The notes under the pieces are model-generated. The model ran no database searches. It was given only the letters and a program-made list of their open reading frames with translations, and was not told where the DNA came from. A stretch of DNA of 30,626 bases, taken from the NCBI GenBank assembly GCA_025358395.1, contig JANYJT010000295.1, positions 1 to 30,626 on the forward strand, given 5' to 3'. The position numbers were made by a program, and so were the translations under genes. Of this stretch, positions 17,345 through 25,707 are shown piece after piece. Source of the stretch: Bacteroidia bacterium. Its GTDB lineage: Bacteria; Bacteroidota; Bacteroidia; Bacteroidales; Prolixibacteraceae. Position 1 is the stretch's first letter. The number at the start of each line of letters is the position of its first letter.

Positions 17345-18979
17345 ATGAAAAAACAGATATTATTTGCACTTGCGGTTTTACTCATCTTCGCTGCATGCTC
17401 TAAAAAAATGTTGAGAGAAGATGAAATTTTACAGAAACGTGATGTACTGGAATCTTCAGAACCGAAACTCTTGCTTTCTTCTGTTATCCAAAAATCCTCC
17501 TATACTTATTTTGGCCTTGGAGGCGTTAACAGCACCAGACTTTCTTGTGCCATGCAATATATGCAAGCGAACAGGGGCGCGGGTGACAATATTTATGAAT
17601 CTTTTCAAAAACCGATTGGTGATTTGTACGCGCTTACAGACCAGATTAAATTGGTGCAAGCTTCAATAAATATTGTTCATGAAAAGAAGCTAAAGGCATA
17701 TGAAGGCATCTTTACAATATTCAAATCATTGCTTTGGTCTGCAACCACAGATCTTTATGGTGATATTTACTATTTTGAAGGTTTGCGCGGTCAGGATGGA
17801 ATCCTTTTCCCAAAATTTGACGACCAGAAGGATATCTATCCCGCACTGATTCTGGATCTTAAAAATGCCGCTCAGTTGCTGGCAGAAGGTACCGAACCGA
17901 TAGACAATACGTATGATTTGTTTTATGCGGGGGACAAAGCTAAATGGATTAAGTTGGCTAATTCTCTTAGATTGAGATTATTAATGCGGGTATCCGGAAA
18001 ATTGGCCTCTGCTTCATCCGATATTGCAGCCGTGGCAGCTTTACCATTGATGAGCGATGTGACTGATAATGCAGCGATCAATTATCAGGGTGGAGACAGA
18101 ACTTATTCCTGGCCAATGGGTGCACTATACATGGGTTACACGGATAACTTTTTACTTAACCGCCCATCCAAGACTTTGGTTGATTCATTGAAAGCTTTAA
18201 ATGATGAGCGTTTAAAAGTTTGGGCTGCCCCCGTTGAAAGACCTTGGACCAACATTAAAGCTGACAACGGCAAAAAGGAGACCATCGTTCAAAAAGGTTA
18301 TTCTTACGACATCACCTGGGAATATTTGGACAAATCAAATGCCCAGATCGCTAATGTTTACAGTCTGATTCAAGACACTTTGACCTACTATGCAGGGTAC
18401 CCTGCCGGTAGCTATATTAATGCTCTGGCTGCCAACGGAAGCTGGCAATTTCCGGATACGAAATGGAATTACAAAATTTCAATTTTTTCCAAATTGTTGA
18501 ATGAAAATTCCAATCCTCTTCTGAAAGCTACTGTTATGCAGGTTGATGAAGTTCAATTTCTTCTCGCTGAGGCCGCCGTAAAAGGATATATTTCCCCCGG
18601 CTCGGCCGAAACCTATTATAAGGCCGGTGTTACCATGGCTCTGAAAAGATGGGGTGAAACTATTCCTTCCAATTATTTCAGCAGCAAGGCAGCCGCTTTT
18701 CCTGTAAACGGCACGAATAACCAGAAACTCGCGAAGATAGGCCTGCAGAAATGGCTTGGACTGTTTTTAATGGGAGTTGAATCATACGCAGATTTTAGGA
18801 GAACACGATTACCGACAATTGAAGCCAATGGAGATTTACCCAAGAGTACAGTTAAATTTCCACTGCGTTACAGATATCCTGAAACTGAAATGAGCAACAA
18901 TAACATTAACTATACTTCGGCAGTTGCCAAACTGGACAAAGGAGACACCGAGTATTCAAAGATGTGGTTATTGCAATAA
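17345..18979 (+). CDS. SusD/RagB-family surface lipoprotein (SusD-like_2 type)
   Basis: This 544-residue lipoprotein is the lid and ligand-binding partner of the preceding SusC. The ATG at 17345 gives MKKQILFALAVLLIFAAC with a good lipobox and lipidated Cys18; a GTG ten codons upstream would bury this signal. Family features include WSATTDLYGDIYYFEG, FPKFDDQKDIYPALI, KWIKLANSLRLRLLMRVSG, EVQFLLAEAAVKGYI and RRTRLPTI near the end, arranged as in the SusD-like_2 branch. That branch is often found in loci whose substrates are not ordinary polysaccharides, but this is a tendency rather than a rule. A strong terminator follows 24 bp after the stop. Confidence 0.95.
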   Translation: MKKQILFALAVLLIFAACSKKMLREDEILQKRDVLESSEPKLLLSSVIQKSSYTYFGLGGVNSTRLSCAMQYMQANRGAGDNIYESFQKPIGDLYALTDQIKLVQASINIVHEKKLKAYEGIFTIFKSLLWSATTDLYGDIYYFEGLRGQDGILFPKFDDQKDIYPALILDLKNAAQLLAEGTEPIDNTYDLFYAGDKAKWIKLANSLRLRLLMRVSGKLASASSDIAAVAALPLMSDVTDNAAINYQGGDRTYSWPMGALYMGYTDNFLLNRPSKTLVDSLKALNDERLKVWAAPVERPWTNIKADNGKKETIVQKGYSYDITWEYLDKSNAQIANVYSLIQDTLTYYAGYPAGSYINALAANGSWQFPDTKWNYKISIFSKLLNENSNPLLKATVMQVDEVQFLLAEAAVKGYISPGSAETYYKAGVTMALKRWGETIPSNYFSSKAAAFPVNGTNNQKLAKIGLQKWLGLFLMGVESYADFRRTRLPTIEANGDLPKSTVKFPLRYRYPETEMSNNNINYTSAVAKLDKGDTEYSKMWLLQ

Positions 18980-19002
18980 ATATCCTCGATTGGTATAAAT
19001 AG

Positions 19003-19050
19003 AAAGCCGTGGAACACAATGATTTTATCAGTCGTGTTCCATGGCTTTTT
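19003..19050 (+). terminator. Strong intrinsic terminator after susD-like gene
   Basis: A 15-bp stem, AAAGCCGTGGAACAC (19003-19017) with GTGTTCCATGGCTTT (19034-19048), contains a single G-T pair, a 16-base loop, and ends in five T residues. It should end or strongly reduce transcription after SusD, so the downstream hydrolases need read-through or their own promoter. Confidence 0.88.
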
Positions 19051-19083
19051 CGATGCGCGCAAAATTTTTCAAATCAACTACAC

Positions 19084-20445
19084 ATGAAATTTCTACTACT
19101 ATCTGTTTTATTCACATTCGTTTTATTTCAGCCCGGACTTTCCATAGCCAGGAAACCCGTAACGCCTGAAACCGCTCTTCAAGCTTATCTGCACAATAGC
19201 GATGCTTCCTTTAAATGGGAGCTGAAAGATAAATTGAAAGGGGAGGGGTTAACCTATTACAGGATCGAATATACCTCACAAACCTGGCAAACCATTCACT
19301 GGACGCATGATTTGATGCTACTGGTCCCGGACGACTTAAAATTCACCGATGCATTGCTATTTATTACCGGAGGAAGCAACAAAAATGAAAAGCCGAATAC
19401 ACATAAATTTACGGATGAATTGGCCATTGAGTTTGGTAAAATGGCCAGGGTTGATAAAACAATCATCGCGATACTTTGGCAGGTTCCGAATCAGCCACTT
19501 TATGATGACCTGACAGAAGATGCCCTGATCTCCCGTACCCTGCACAACTACCAGAACGACCATGATTTTAACTGGCCGCTGTTATTCCCAATGACCAAAA
19601 GTGCGATAAGAGCCATGGACATAGTTCAGGAGTTTTCGAAAAAGGAGTTGCATCAAAAGATAAAGGGATTTGTTGTCTCCGGAGCGTCCAAACGTGGCTG
19701 GACTACCTGGCTGACAGGTGCAAACGACAAACGGGTCGTCGCGATAGGTCCAATGGTCATCGATATGCTGAATATGCCTGTAAATATACCTTACCAAAAA
19801 GTAGTATGGGGCGATTACAGTATTGAGATTCAGGATTATGTAAAACTAGGTCTGGCACAACAGTTTGGCACAAATCAGAACAATGACCTGGTCAAAATGA
19901 TTGACCCCTATTCTTACCGCAAAACGCTGACTATGCCTAAAATGCTGTTCATGGGAACAAATGATCCTTACTGGCCTGTAGATGCAGTAAAAAATTACCT
20001 GGATGACATTCCCGGGAGCAACCATATTTGTTATACACCCAATGCCGGTCATGATCAGGGTGACAGGAAAAGAGCATTCGCTACCCTCAGTGCATTTTTG
20101 GGAACTACTGTTTCCAAAGGCAATTACCCAATCTGCGATTATTCTATTTCGGAGTTAAACGGGAAGATTACGCTAACTGTGAATACAACCCAGGATAAAT
20201 TGGTGGATGCATCCCTATTTTCAACAACTTCTGTCAATCAGGAATTTAGGGATAAGAAGTGGAGTTTTGCAGGCTTAAATGCTGCAAATAAGCCTGTTGT
20301 GCAGGTCGAAGTTGAATATCCCAGGACGGGATTTAAGGCATTCTATGTTGAGCTTAAATATAAGGCCCCTTTTGGACCGGACTTTACACAATGTACCAGA
20401 ATGTTTGTTACTTCTGACAAGCAAGTACTTTACAGACAAAAATAA
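19084..20445 (+). CDS. PqaA-like secreted alpha/beta hydrolase (PhoPQ-related family)
   Basis: This 453-residue protein resembles the PhoPQ-activated pathogenicity-related (PqaA) family of alpha/beta hydrolases, whose substrates are poorly known. The ATG at 19084 gives a signal peptide (MKFLLLSVLFTFVLFQPGLS); an upstream in-frame ATG at 19009 lies inside the terminator stem and is rejected. A probable catalytic triad can be seen: Ser202 in VVSGASKRGWTTWL, Asp294 in MGTNDPYWPVDA, and His323 in NAGHDQGDRK. A conserved tryptophan-rich block, TSQTWQTIHWTHDLMLLVP, comes before the core, and a C-terminal beta domain (about 355-453) is probably accessory. It is expected in the periplasm or outside the cell, cleaving an ester, amide or similar bond. 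It is the first gene after the SusD terminator and heads the three other hydrolase genes. Confidence 0.85.
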   Translation: MKFLLLSVLFTFVLFQPGLSIARKPVTPETALQAYLHNSDASFKWELKDKLKGEGLTYYRIEYTSQTWQTIHWTHDLMLLVPDDLKFTDALLFITGGSNKNEKPNTHKFTDELAIEFGKMARVDKTIIAILWQVPNQPLYDDLTEDALISRTLHNYQNDHDFNWPLLFPMTKSAIRAMDIVQEFSKKELHQKIKGFVVSGASKRGWTTWLTGANDKRVVAIGPMVIDMLNMPVNIPYQKVVWGDYSIEIQDYVKLGLAQQFGTNQNNDLVKMIDPYSYRKTLTMPKMLFMGTNDPYWPVDAVKNYLDDIPGSNHICYTPNAGHDQGDRKRAFATLSAFLGTTVSKGNYPICDYSISELNGKITLTVNTTQDKLVDASLFSTTSVNQEFRDKKWSFAGLNAANKPVVQVEVEYPRTGFKAFYVELKYKAPFGPDFTQCTRMFVTSDKQVLYRQK

Positions 20446-20585
20446 TGTGCTAATATGCTAATGTGCTAATATGCTAATTGGGTTTTGCGGGTAATCAAAT
20501 TTTGATCAATGAACCTATTTCGAAATTATCACATAATCATGCTATCAAGTTATCACATTAGCATATTAGCACATTAGCACATTTA
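20446..20585. repeat. Octamer repeat arrays in inverted arms (CTAATRTG / CAYATTAG)
   Basis: The spacer between the PqaA-like gene and the first ceramidase-like gene has a left array of CTAATATG, CTAATGTG, CTAATATG and CTAATTGG (20450-20481) and a right array of CACATTAG, CATATTAG, CACATTAG and CACATTTA (20554-20585). The arms contain a perfect 21-bp inverted repeat (20458-20478 with 20557-20577), able to form a long hairpin with a loop of about 78 bases. The right array is in the same orientation as the one at 4293-4345. Confidence 0.88.
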
Positions 20586-20596
20586 AAACCACCTCC

Positions 20597-21982
20597 ATGA
20601 AAAAGTTCCTTTACATTTTCCTTGCTCTAGTCACTCTGGTGGGAATAATTATCTTGGTTTCCACCGGTTCTGTCAAAGATGGCCCGTTTATGACCTCCGC
20701 ATATTTTAAGCAGACCATGATGCGTGTGGACAGTTTGAAAAATGCTGAATTACTTGTAGTAGACTCTATTTTTGCCGGATTCTCAAAAGTCAGCATCACT
20801 CCGGGTATCAACAATTCGGAAGATAATCCTGCAACTGGTAATTTCAAAAAGGTACCGCTCGCAGGATTTGGAGCCAGAAAGGGAAAACCTGCCACAGGTA
20901 TCCACGATAGCATCTTTGTCAGATCAGTTGCCTTAAAAATTGGATCAAAACTCTTGGTTTTCGTGGGTGCCGACTTGTTGATTATGCCTCCGAACATCAT
21001 CGATGAAGTGGTTGCTCAGCTTGCCGCCAAGGGTGTTTCGAGAGATCAGCTACTCTTCTCGGCTACCCACAGCCATTCTAGCATAGGTGCCTGGGGACCT
21101 GGCTTTATCGGTGAGCAATTTGCCGGAAAGGCCAATCCGGCGATCCAGCAATGGTTGGTTGGATGTATTGTAAAATCGGTGGGTCTTGCTTTGGCAGACA
21201 TGTCAAAATCTCAACTTTCATATGGTGATTTTGGTGCCGGACAATTTACCGGAAACCGTTTCATCGGAGAGCTGGGCACTAAAAATAGCGACTTTACTTA
21301 TCTTCTGGTTGATCAAAAAGGAAAAAGAAAAGCAGTCATTGGATCATTTTCTGCTCATGCGACTACTTTAGGCGACAAAAACATGGAGTTCAGCGGAGAT
21401 TATCCCGGTTACTGGGAGCGAAAGATGGAGGCGAATTCCTTTGCGGTGGCACTCTTCTGTGCCGGAGCTATAGGCAGTCAAAGCCCTACGGGAAAGGGAA
21501 AAGCCTTTGAAGCGGCACAATACTTAGGTGAATCGCTGGCCGACAGCCTTATTTATAAATTGTCAATTGCTACTTATCAGGAAACCACTGCTTTCTCAAC
21601 GACAACTTTAAGGGTTACGATGCCTGAATACCACCTTCGTCTCACAACAAAGATCAATCTGGCCGGCTGGCTAAGTAACAAGTTGATGCCTGAACCCAAA
21701 AACGTCTTCTTCCAGGCGGTCAGAATCGGTAAGATGATCTGGATTTCTGCCCCTTCTGATTTTAGCGGCGAGTATGCACTCCAAATAAAGGATGCGCTTG
21801 CAGCAAAGGGTTATAGTGCTGTGGTATCCAGCTTCAACGGCAGTTACATCGGTTACATCGTTCCGGGAAGGTATTTTTACATGGATGAATATGAGCCCAA
21901 ACTGATGGGTTGGTTTGGTCCGACGATGGGCGACTATTCGATGGATCTGATCAGGCACTTGACGGAGATAGTTGGAAAATGA
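20597..21982 (+). CDS. Neutral/alkaline ceramidase-like hydrolase, copy 1
   Basis: This 461-residue protein matches the N-terminal catalytic domain of neutral/alkaline non-lysosomal ceramidase. That Zn2+ amidase domain occurs in true ceramidases and in many bacterial proteins of unknown substrate. An N-terminal hydrophobic stretch (about 3-22) is a signal or anchor. The core starts with AGFSKVSITPG, then PLAGFGARKGKPATGIHD, the zinc-site motif SATHSHSSIGAWGPG (His158, His160), a second histidine in SFSAHATTLGD, and CAGAIGSQSPTG. The serine in the last stretch lies where known ceramidases have the nucleophile in GDVSPN. The C-terminal immunoglobulin-like domain of full ceramidases is not evident, so the protein is shorter than the roughly 650 residues typical of them. 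A ceramide substrate is not proven. Confidence 0.85.
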   Translation: MKKFLYIFLALVTLVGIIILVSTGSVKDGPFMTSAYFKQTMMRVDSLKNAELLVVDSIFAGFSKVSITPGINNSEDNPATGNFKKVPLAGFGARKGKPATGIHDSIFVRSVALKIGSKLLVFVGADLLIMPPNIIDEVVAQLAAKGVSRDQLLFSATHSHSSIGAWGPGFIGEQFAGKANPAIQQWLVGCIVKSVGLALADMSKSQLSYGDFGAGQFTGNRFIGELGTKNSDFTYLLVDQKGKRKAVIGSFSAHATTLGDKNMEFSGDYPGYWERKMEANSFAVALFCAGAIGSQSPTGKGKAFEAAQYLGESLADSLIYKLSIATYQETTAFSTTTLRVTMPEYHLRLTTKINLAGWLSNKLMPEPKNVFFQAVRIGKMIWISAPSDFSGEYALQIKDALAAKGYSAVVSSFNGSYIGYIVPGRYFYMDEYEPKLMGWFGPTMGDYSMDLIRHLTEIVGK

Positions 21983-22030
21983 GAAAATGGGAAAATGGGA
22001 AACGATGAAACGATGAAACGATGAAACGGA
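21975..22030. repeat. Tandem octamers GAAAATGG x3 then GAAACGAT x4
   Basis: Seven consecutive 8-mers (GAAAATGA, GAAAATGG, GAAAATGG, then three GAAACGAT and one GAAACGGA) begin within the last codons of the first ceramidase-like gene and run into the spacer before the PHP gene. The unit sequence differs from CANATTAG but the 8-bp period is the same. Confidence 0.85.
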
Positions 22031-22112
22031 GACCCGGTCCCTGAAGTCGAAGGGTAAATCCTCATAATGCGTCATTTTGTCTAGAATTACTGATAAAAGC
22101 AAAATATTTACA

Positions 22113-23435
22113 ATGAATCTCAATCGAATACTAAAAGCACTAAAATATATTCTTCCGGCATTATTAGGGCTAATTCTGTTAGGTTTGCTGGGAATATTTG
22201 CCAAACCACTATGGCACCGTTTTGTTACATACCCCGGATTCCAAAAGGAAATTGAAGCTTTTCAACTGCGGAAAAAGGATTGTCCTGTAGTATCAGAGTT
22301 GATAACGTTTCGGGGTGTCCTGCATCTGCACAGTTACTGGTCGCACGATAGCAAAGGATCCATTTATGAACTGATTGCCGCGGCAAAATTGCGCAATATC
22401 AATTTTATCTTTCTGACGGACCACCCGCATGGAAATCTTGATTCTTTCCCAAGGGGATATAAAAGAGGATTGTATGATGGAGTTTTGGTTGAGCCCGGAA
22501 GTGAAAAACAAGGTTTTGATGCCTGGCCACTAAAGGAAGGGGTGGTTAATTGGAATACTAACAAGGACACAGTATCAAAACAGTTGGTTTCAAAGGGGGG
22601 AATGGTTTTTTATGCACATACAGAAGAGCCACACAATTGGGCTAATCCTTATTTTCAGGGAATGGAGATCTATAATTTTCACACCAATGTGTTGGAAAAA
22701 AAATCGACCTTGCCAATTATAACCGACTTTCTAATCAACGGATCAAAGTACCGTGCCTGGGCATATCGTACCATTTTTGAGAAGCAGACAGCCATTTTGG
22801 CCAGGTGGGATTCCCTGAACATGCACAGGAAAATCGTAGGATTTTCGGCTGTCGATGAACATGAAAACGTCAATTTCAGAGCACGTTACCTGAAGGATGG
22901 GAGGGTTCAGTGGATGGGGATCAACACCAAACCGATGGATACCGTAAAAGTGAGTTTCCGGAATCGCTGGATGTTTCATGAGCCTGATCAAAGCGGCTGG
23001 ATCTTCAGATGGATGCTTGTCAATACATATGAGACTTCCTTCAACAATTCGGTCAATTACCTCTTTGCCGACACGCTTACTGTTGCAAATGTTTCTCATC
23101 ATCTGATTCAGGGGCATCATTTCACGGCCTTCAGATTTCTGGCCGATGCAACAGGATTTTGCTTTTATGGTGAAGGAAAAGAGAGAAGGATGGCCGGAAT
23201 GATGGGAGATTCTATCAAGGTCAGCGATCTCAAACGGCTGACGGCAATATCTCCCTTTCCCGGAAGGTTTACACTGATTAAAGATGGAAAATCATTGGAT
23301 GTATCTTCGGAGGATCAATATCAATACAGTTTTGATAAAGATTTGTCAAAAGGAGCCTACCGTCTGGAAGTCGAAGTTAAGCCCGGTAAGGAATGGCAAC
23401 CCTGGATCTATACCAACCCGATTTACTTATATTAA
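22113..23435 (+). CDS. PHP-domain phosphoesterase, membrane-anchored or exported
   Basis: This 440-residue protein carries a PHP (polymerase and histidinol phosphatase) metal-dependent phosphoesterase domain. The ATG at 22113 gives a short basic start followed by a hydrophobic helix (about 12-33), so it is anchored or exported; an in-frame ATG twelve codons earlier is less likely. PHP motif I is LHLHSYWSHD (His71, His73, His78, Asp79) and motif II is FLTDHPHG (Asp103, His104, His106). Later candidate metal ligands are in VEPGSEKQ, YAHTEEPHNW and AVDEHENV. The last 110 residues look like an extra beta domain (PFPGRFTLIKDGKSLD). Family members hydrolyse phosphomonoesters or cyclic phosphodiesters. 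Its place between two ceramidase-like genes suggests removal of a phosphate from the same substrate. Confidence 0.85.
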   Translation: MNLNRILKALKYILPALLGLILLGLLGIFAKPLWHRFVTYPGFQKEIEAFQLRKKDCPVVSELITFRGVLHLHSYWSHDSKGSIYELIAAAKLRNINFIFLTDHPHGNLDSFPRGYKRGLYDGVLVEPGSEKQGFDAWPLKEGVVNWNTNKDTVSKQLVSKGGMVFYAHTEEPHNWANPYFQGMEIYNFHTNVLEKKSTLPIITDFLINGSKYRAWAYRTIFEKQTAILARWDSLNMHRKIVGFSAVDEHENVNFRARYLKDGRVQWMGINTKPMDTVKVSFRNRWMFHEPDQSGWIFRWMLVNTYETSFNNSVNYLFADTLTVANVSHHLIQGHHFTAFRFLADATGFCFYGEGKERRMAGMMGDSIKVSDLKRLTAISPFPGRFTLIKDGKSLDVSSEDQYQYSFDKDLSKGAYRLEVEVKPGKEWQPWIYTNPIYLY

Positions 23436-23456
23436 TTTTCACATTTTCACATTCAA
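23436..23456. repeat. Short octamer repeat TTTTCACA x2 before ceramidase-like copy 2
   Basis: TTTTCACA occurs twice in tandem (23436-23451), partially continued, filling the 26-bp gap between the PHP stop and the next ATG. In another phase it is CACATTTT, the first unit of the array at 4293. The array is short, so the assignment to the same family is tentative. Confidence 0.5.
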
Positions 23457-23461
23457 CTACT

Positions 23462-24724
23462 ATGAGATTACTACTGATTGTTTTGTTCGTATTTTTCATT
23501 ATGCCTCTACAGGGGCAGATCTTTAAAGCAGGAGCCTCAAAACGCTCCATTGATCCCGATCATTTGATTCCAATCTCCGGCGGAATGGGAAAACCGGCTA
23601 TGCCTACCGGGAAAGCCGGACTTTTGTCTGTTCGGGCACTTGTGGTTGAAAAAGGGGAGACCAGAGTGGCTTTTGTCTCCATAGATAACCTTGGGTGGCC
23701 TTCATTTCTGGGCGACCAGGCCCGAAAATTAGTTTCAGGAATCAAACCTGAAAATATCCTGATAGGAGCAACCCATGCCCACAGCGCTCCGGATGCATAT
23801 GGTTTTCCGGATGAACAGGGTAAAATCAACATTGACGAACCCTATCTGAAATGGTGCGTGGTGCAAATGGCGGCAGCCATAAACGAAGCAGTGAAAAACC
23901 TCGAACCGGCCACCCTGAAAACGGCTGTTGCCGAGGCAAAAGGAAAAATCGCCTATAACTATTATGCTGAAAAATTGTACGATCCCCGATGTGGGGTCAT
24001 CCAGGTTACTGCCACCGGAGGAAAGCACAAAGGCGAGAACATTGCGACCCTTGTCAATTATGCTACCCATCCGGAGATATTGGGAACCGGCCGGGGATTG
24101 TTGAGCCCCGATCTCTGCGGTCCGCTTTATGACAGAATTGAAGCCAAGGTCGGAGGAATGGCCATTTTTATGAACAGTGCACAGGGTGGGATGGTTACTG
24201 CAGATACAAGGCTCGAAAACGGCAAGGAAGCCAATGATTGGAACGAATGTATCCGGATCGGAAATTTGCTTGCCGATGAGGCCCTGAGAATCGTTAAAGA
24301 TGCAGCGGTTGTTGAGAATGCGGATCTTTATTGCGCGGCGCAAAAGATCACTTTTCCGGTTGAATCAGCGGGCATGAGACAAGTACTTGCTCTCTCTCCT
24401 TTTGTTCAGAACACCCGAAAAGAAGGTGATAAATATTTTATTTCCAGTACTTTGAATCTGGTCAATATAGGCAAAGCTCAAATTATTACCATTCCTGGTG
24501 AAGCCCTTCCAAATATTGGCTTTTACCTGAAGAGAAAGATGAAAACCACTCAGCCTTTTCTTTTTGGCCTGACTAACGACTCATTTGGTTACATGCTGGC
24601 CAAGGTCGACTTCAATGGCTTTGAACGGTACAATTACGTGAGCCGGGTTTGCCTTGGTGAGATGACCGGCGAGATTCTGATCGAGGAGGAGCTAAAGATG
24701 GTGAACGCGAATCCGGCACCCTAG
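23462..24724 (+). CDS. Neutral/alkaline ceramidase-like hydrolase, copy 2
   Basis: This 420-residue protein is a second, divergent member of the neutral ceramidase N-terminal-domain family. The ATG at 23462 gives a clean signal peptide (MRLLLIVLFVFFIMPLQGQ); an in-frame ATG at 23393 overlaps the PHP gene and is rejected. Family features are FKAGASKRSIDP, the zinc-site motif GATHAHSAPDAYG (His105, His107), and the second histidine in NYATHPEILG. The nucleophile region reads MNSAQGGMVTADT, so a threonine rather than a serine lies near the expected position. It shares the overall order of motifs with copy 1 but is clearly not a recent duplicate. It is the last gene of the plus-strand block and ends in TAG. 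No clear terminator follows; 24725-24979 contains nothing I can name. Confidence 0.83.
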   Translation: MRLLLIVLFVFFIMPLQGQIFKAGASKRSIDPDHLIPISGGMGKPAMPTGKAGLLSVRALVVEKGETRVAFVSIDNLGWPSFLGDQARKLVSGIKPENILIGATHAHSAPDAYGFPDEQGKINIDEPYLKWCVVQMAAAINEAVKNLEPATLKTAVAEAKGKIAYNYYAEKLYDPRCGVIQVTATGGKHKGENIATLVNYATHPEILGTGRGLLSPDLCGPLYDRIEAKVGGMAIFMNSAQGGMVTADTRLENGKEANDWNECIRIGNLLADEALRIVKDAAVVENADLYCAAQKITFPVESAGMRQVLALSPFVQNTRKEGDKYFISSTLNLVNIGKAQIITIPGEALPNIGFYLKRKMKTTQPFLFGLTNDSFGYMLAKVDFNGFERYNYVSRVCLGEMTGEILIEEELKMVNANPAP

Positions 24725-24979
24725 TATGTTTTTTAATTCTTCTGAATTCATCTGCAAAATGTTTGTCTAAGGATGGTCAATTGAAATGGCTTGATTTTCA
24801 GTTTGTAACGGAGCACCTGTAACTTTCATGCCATGATCCGCAAAAACTTTTCTGATTTATTCTTGCGTTAAAAACTGTTCCCGGACTGTGAGAGTCGCAT
24901 AAATTAAACCCTGAGTAAACACCTGAAACTTCTGGAAGCATAATAGGATTCAGCGCCATTGTGATACGTAAAAACTGTG

Positions 24980-25588
24980 TTATATCGACGGTCGCAATAA
25001 ATAGCACCCCCTAGTATACTCGCTGGTCAAATTATCAAATTCAACAACATCCGGTTCACCACCGGTTCTTTCCATTTCAAATAACGACCATAGTTTCTCC
25101 GCACCTTCCGAAAGATTTAATTTTCCAACAACTTCTTTTTCAGAAATATTCTTCAATCCTGCCTTCGAAAATAATTCAGAAATGAAACCATCCTTAGCAC
25201 ATCGAAACATTCCGGGAGAATCTGGAGGAGGTAAAGGCAATTCCAGAAATCTATGAATTATACTCATAATGGACATCACCCGGAAATTTTTATCCGGAGC
25301 ATTCCAAACGGCAGTTGCAATTCTTCCTTCGGGTTTTAGAACCCGAACCATTTCTTTAGCTGCCAATGACATTGGTAAGCATCGTTGCAATTGTCAATCC
25401 AGGCTCCCCTGTTCCGAGGCTACATCAAGTACAATATCTGAATTTGTAAGATTGAGCTGACGAATAATTTCATCGCCAATGGGTTTTAAAAAACCCATAT
25501 TCAAGTCATTCCACTTTTTCCATCCGGGAGAGAATTTATTCCAGGAAGCTTTTTGCTGCTCCCTGATTTGTTCAAATTGTTGCTTCAT
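24980..25588 (-). pseudogene. Class I SAM methyltransferase, frameshifted and internally deleted
   Basis: The start at 25588 encodes an N-terminus ending with SAM motif I, VLDVAS. The expected GTGEPGL then appears in another frame because one base is missing near 25414, and the original frame meets TGA at 25394. A few bases later the original frame resumes at MSLAAKEMVRVLKPEGRIATAVW, the post-motif II/III part of such enzymes. Only about 25 codons separate motif I from LKPEGR, where roughly 80-90 are normal, so about 60 residues have been deleted. The C-terminus (NLTSEYTRGCYLLRPSI) also looks foreign to the family. It cannot make an active enzyme. The same strand carries all remaining cassette-like genes to the right, up to 29.1 kb. 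Confidence 0.85.
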
Positions 25589-25707
25589 GATATTTTAATT
25601 ATTGTCAAAGATTATTTTGTCACTGTTGATCCAGATTGTCTAAATGAGATTCCTTATTTGTATTTATACATCTTCCCAGACCGTTTGTTTCTAAATGTTC
25701 GTGTAGG

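Noticed and set aside
19009..19083. Upstream ATG extension of the PqaA-like gene (25 extra residues)
   Set aside because: The ATG lies inside the stem of the SusD terminator, and the extension would hide a clear signal peptide that begins at 19084.
23393..23461. Upstream ATG for the second ceramidase-like gene
   Set aside because: It overlaps the end of the PHP gene and precedes a clean signal peptide starting at 23462.
23735..24343. Minus-strand open frame of 202 codons opposite the second ceramidase-like gene
   Set aside because: It has no recognisable domain and lies fully within a conserved gene on the other strand.
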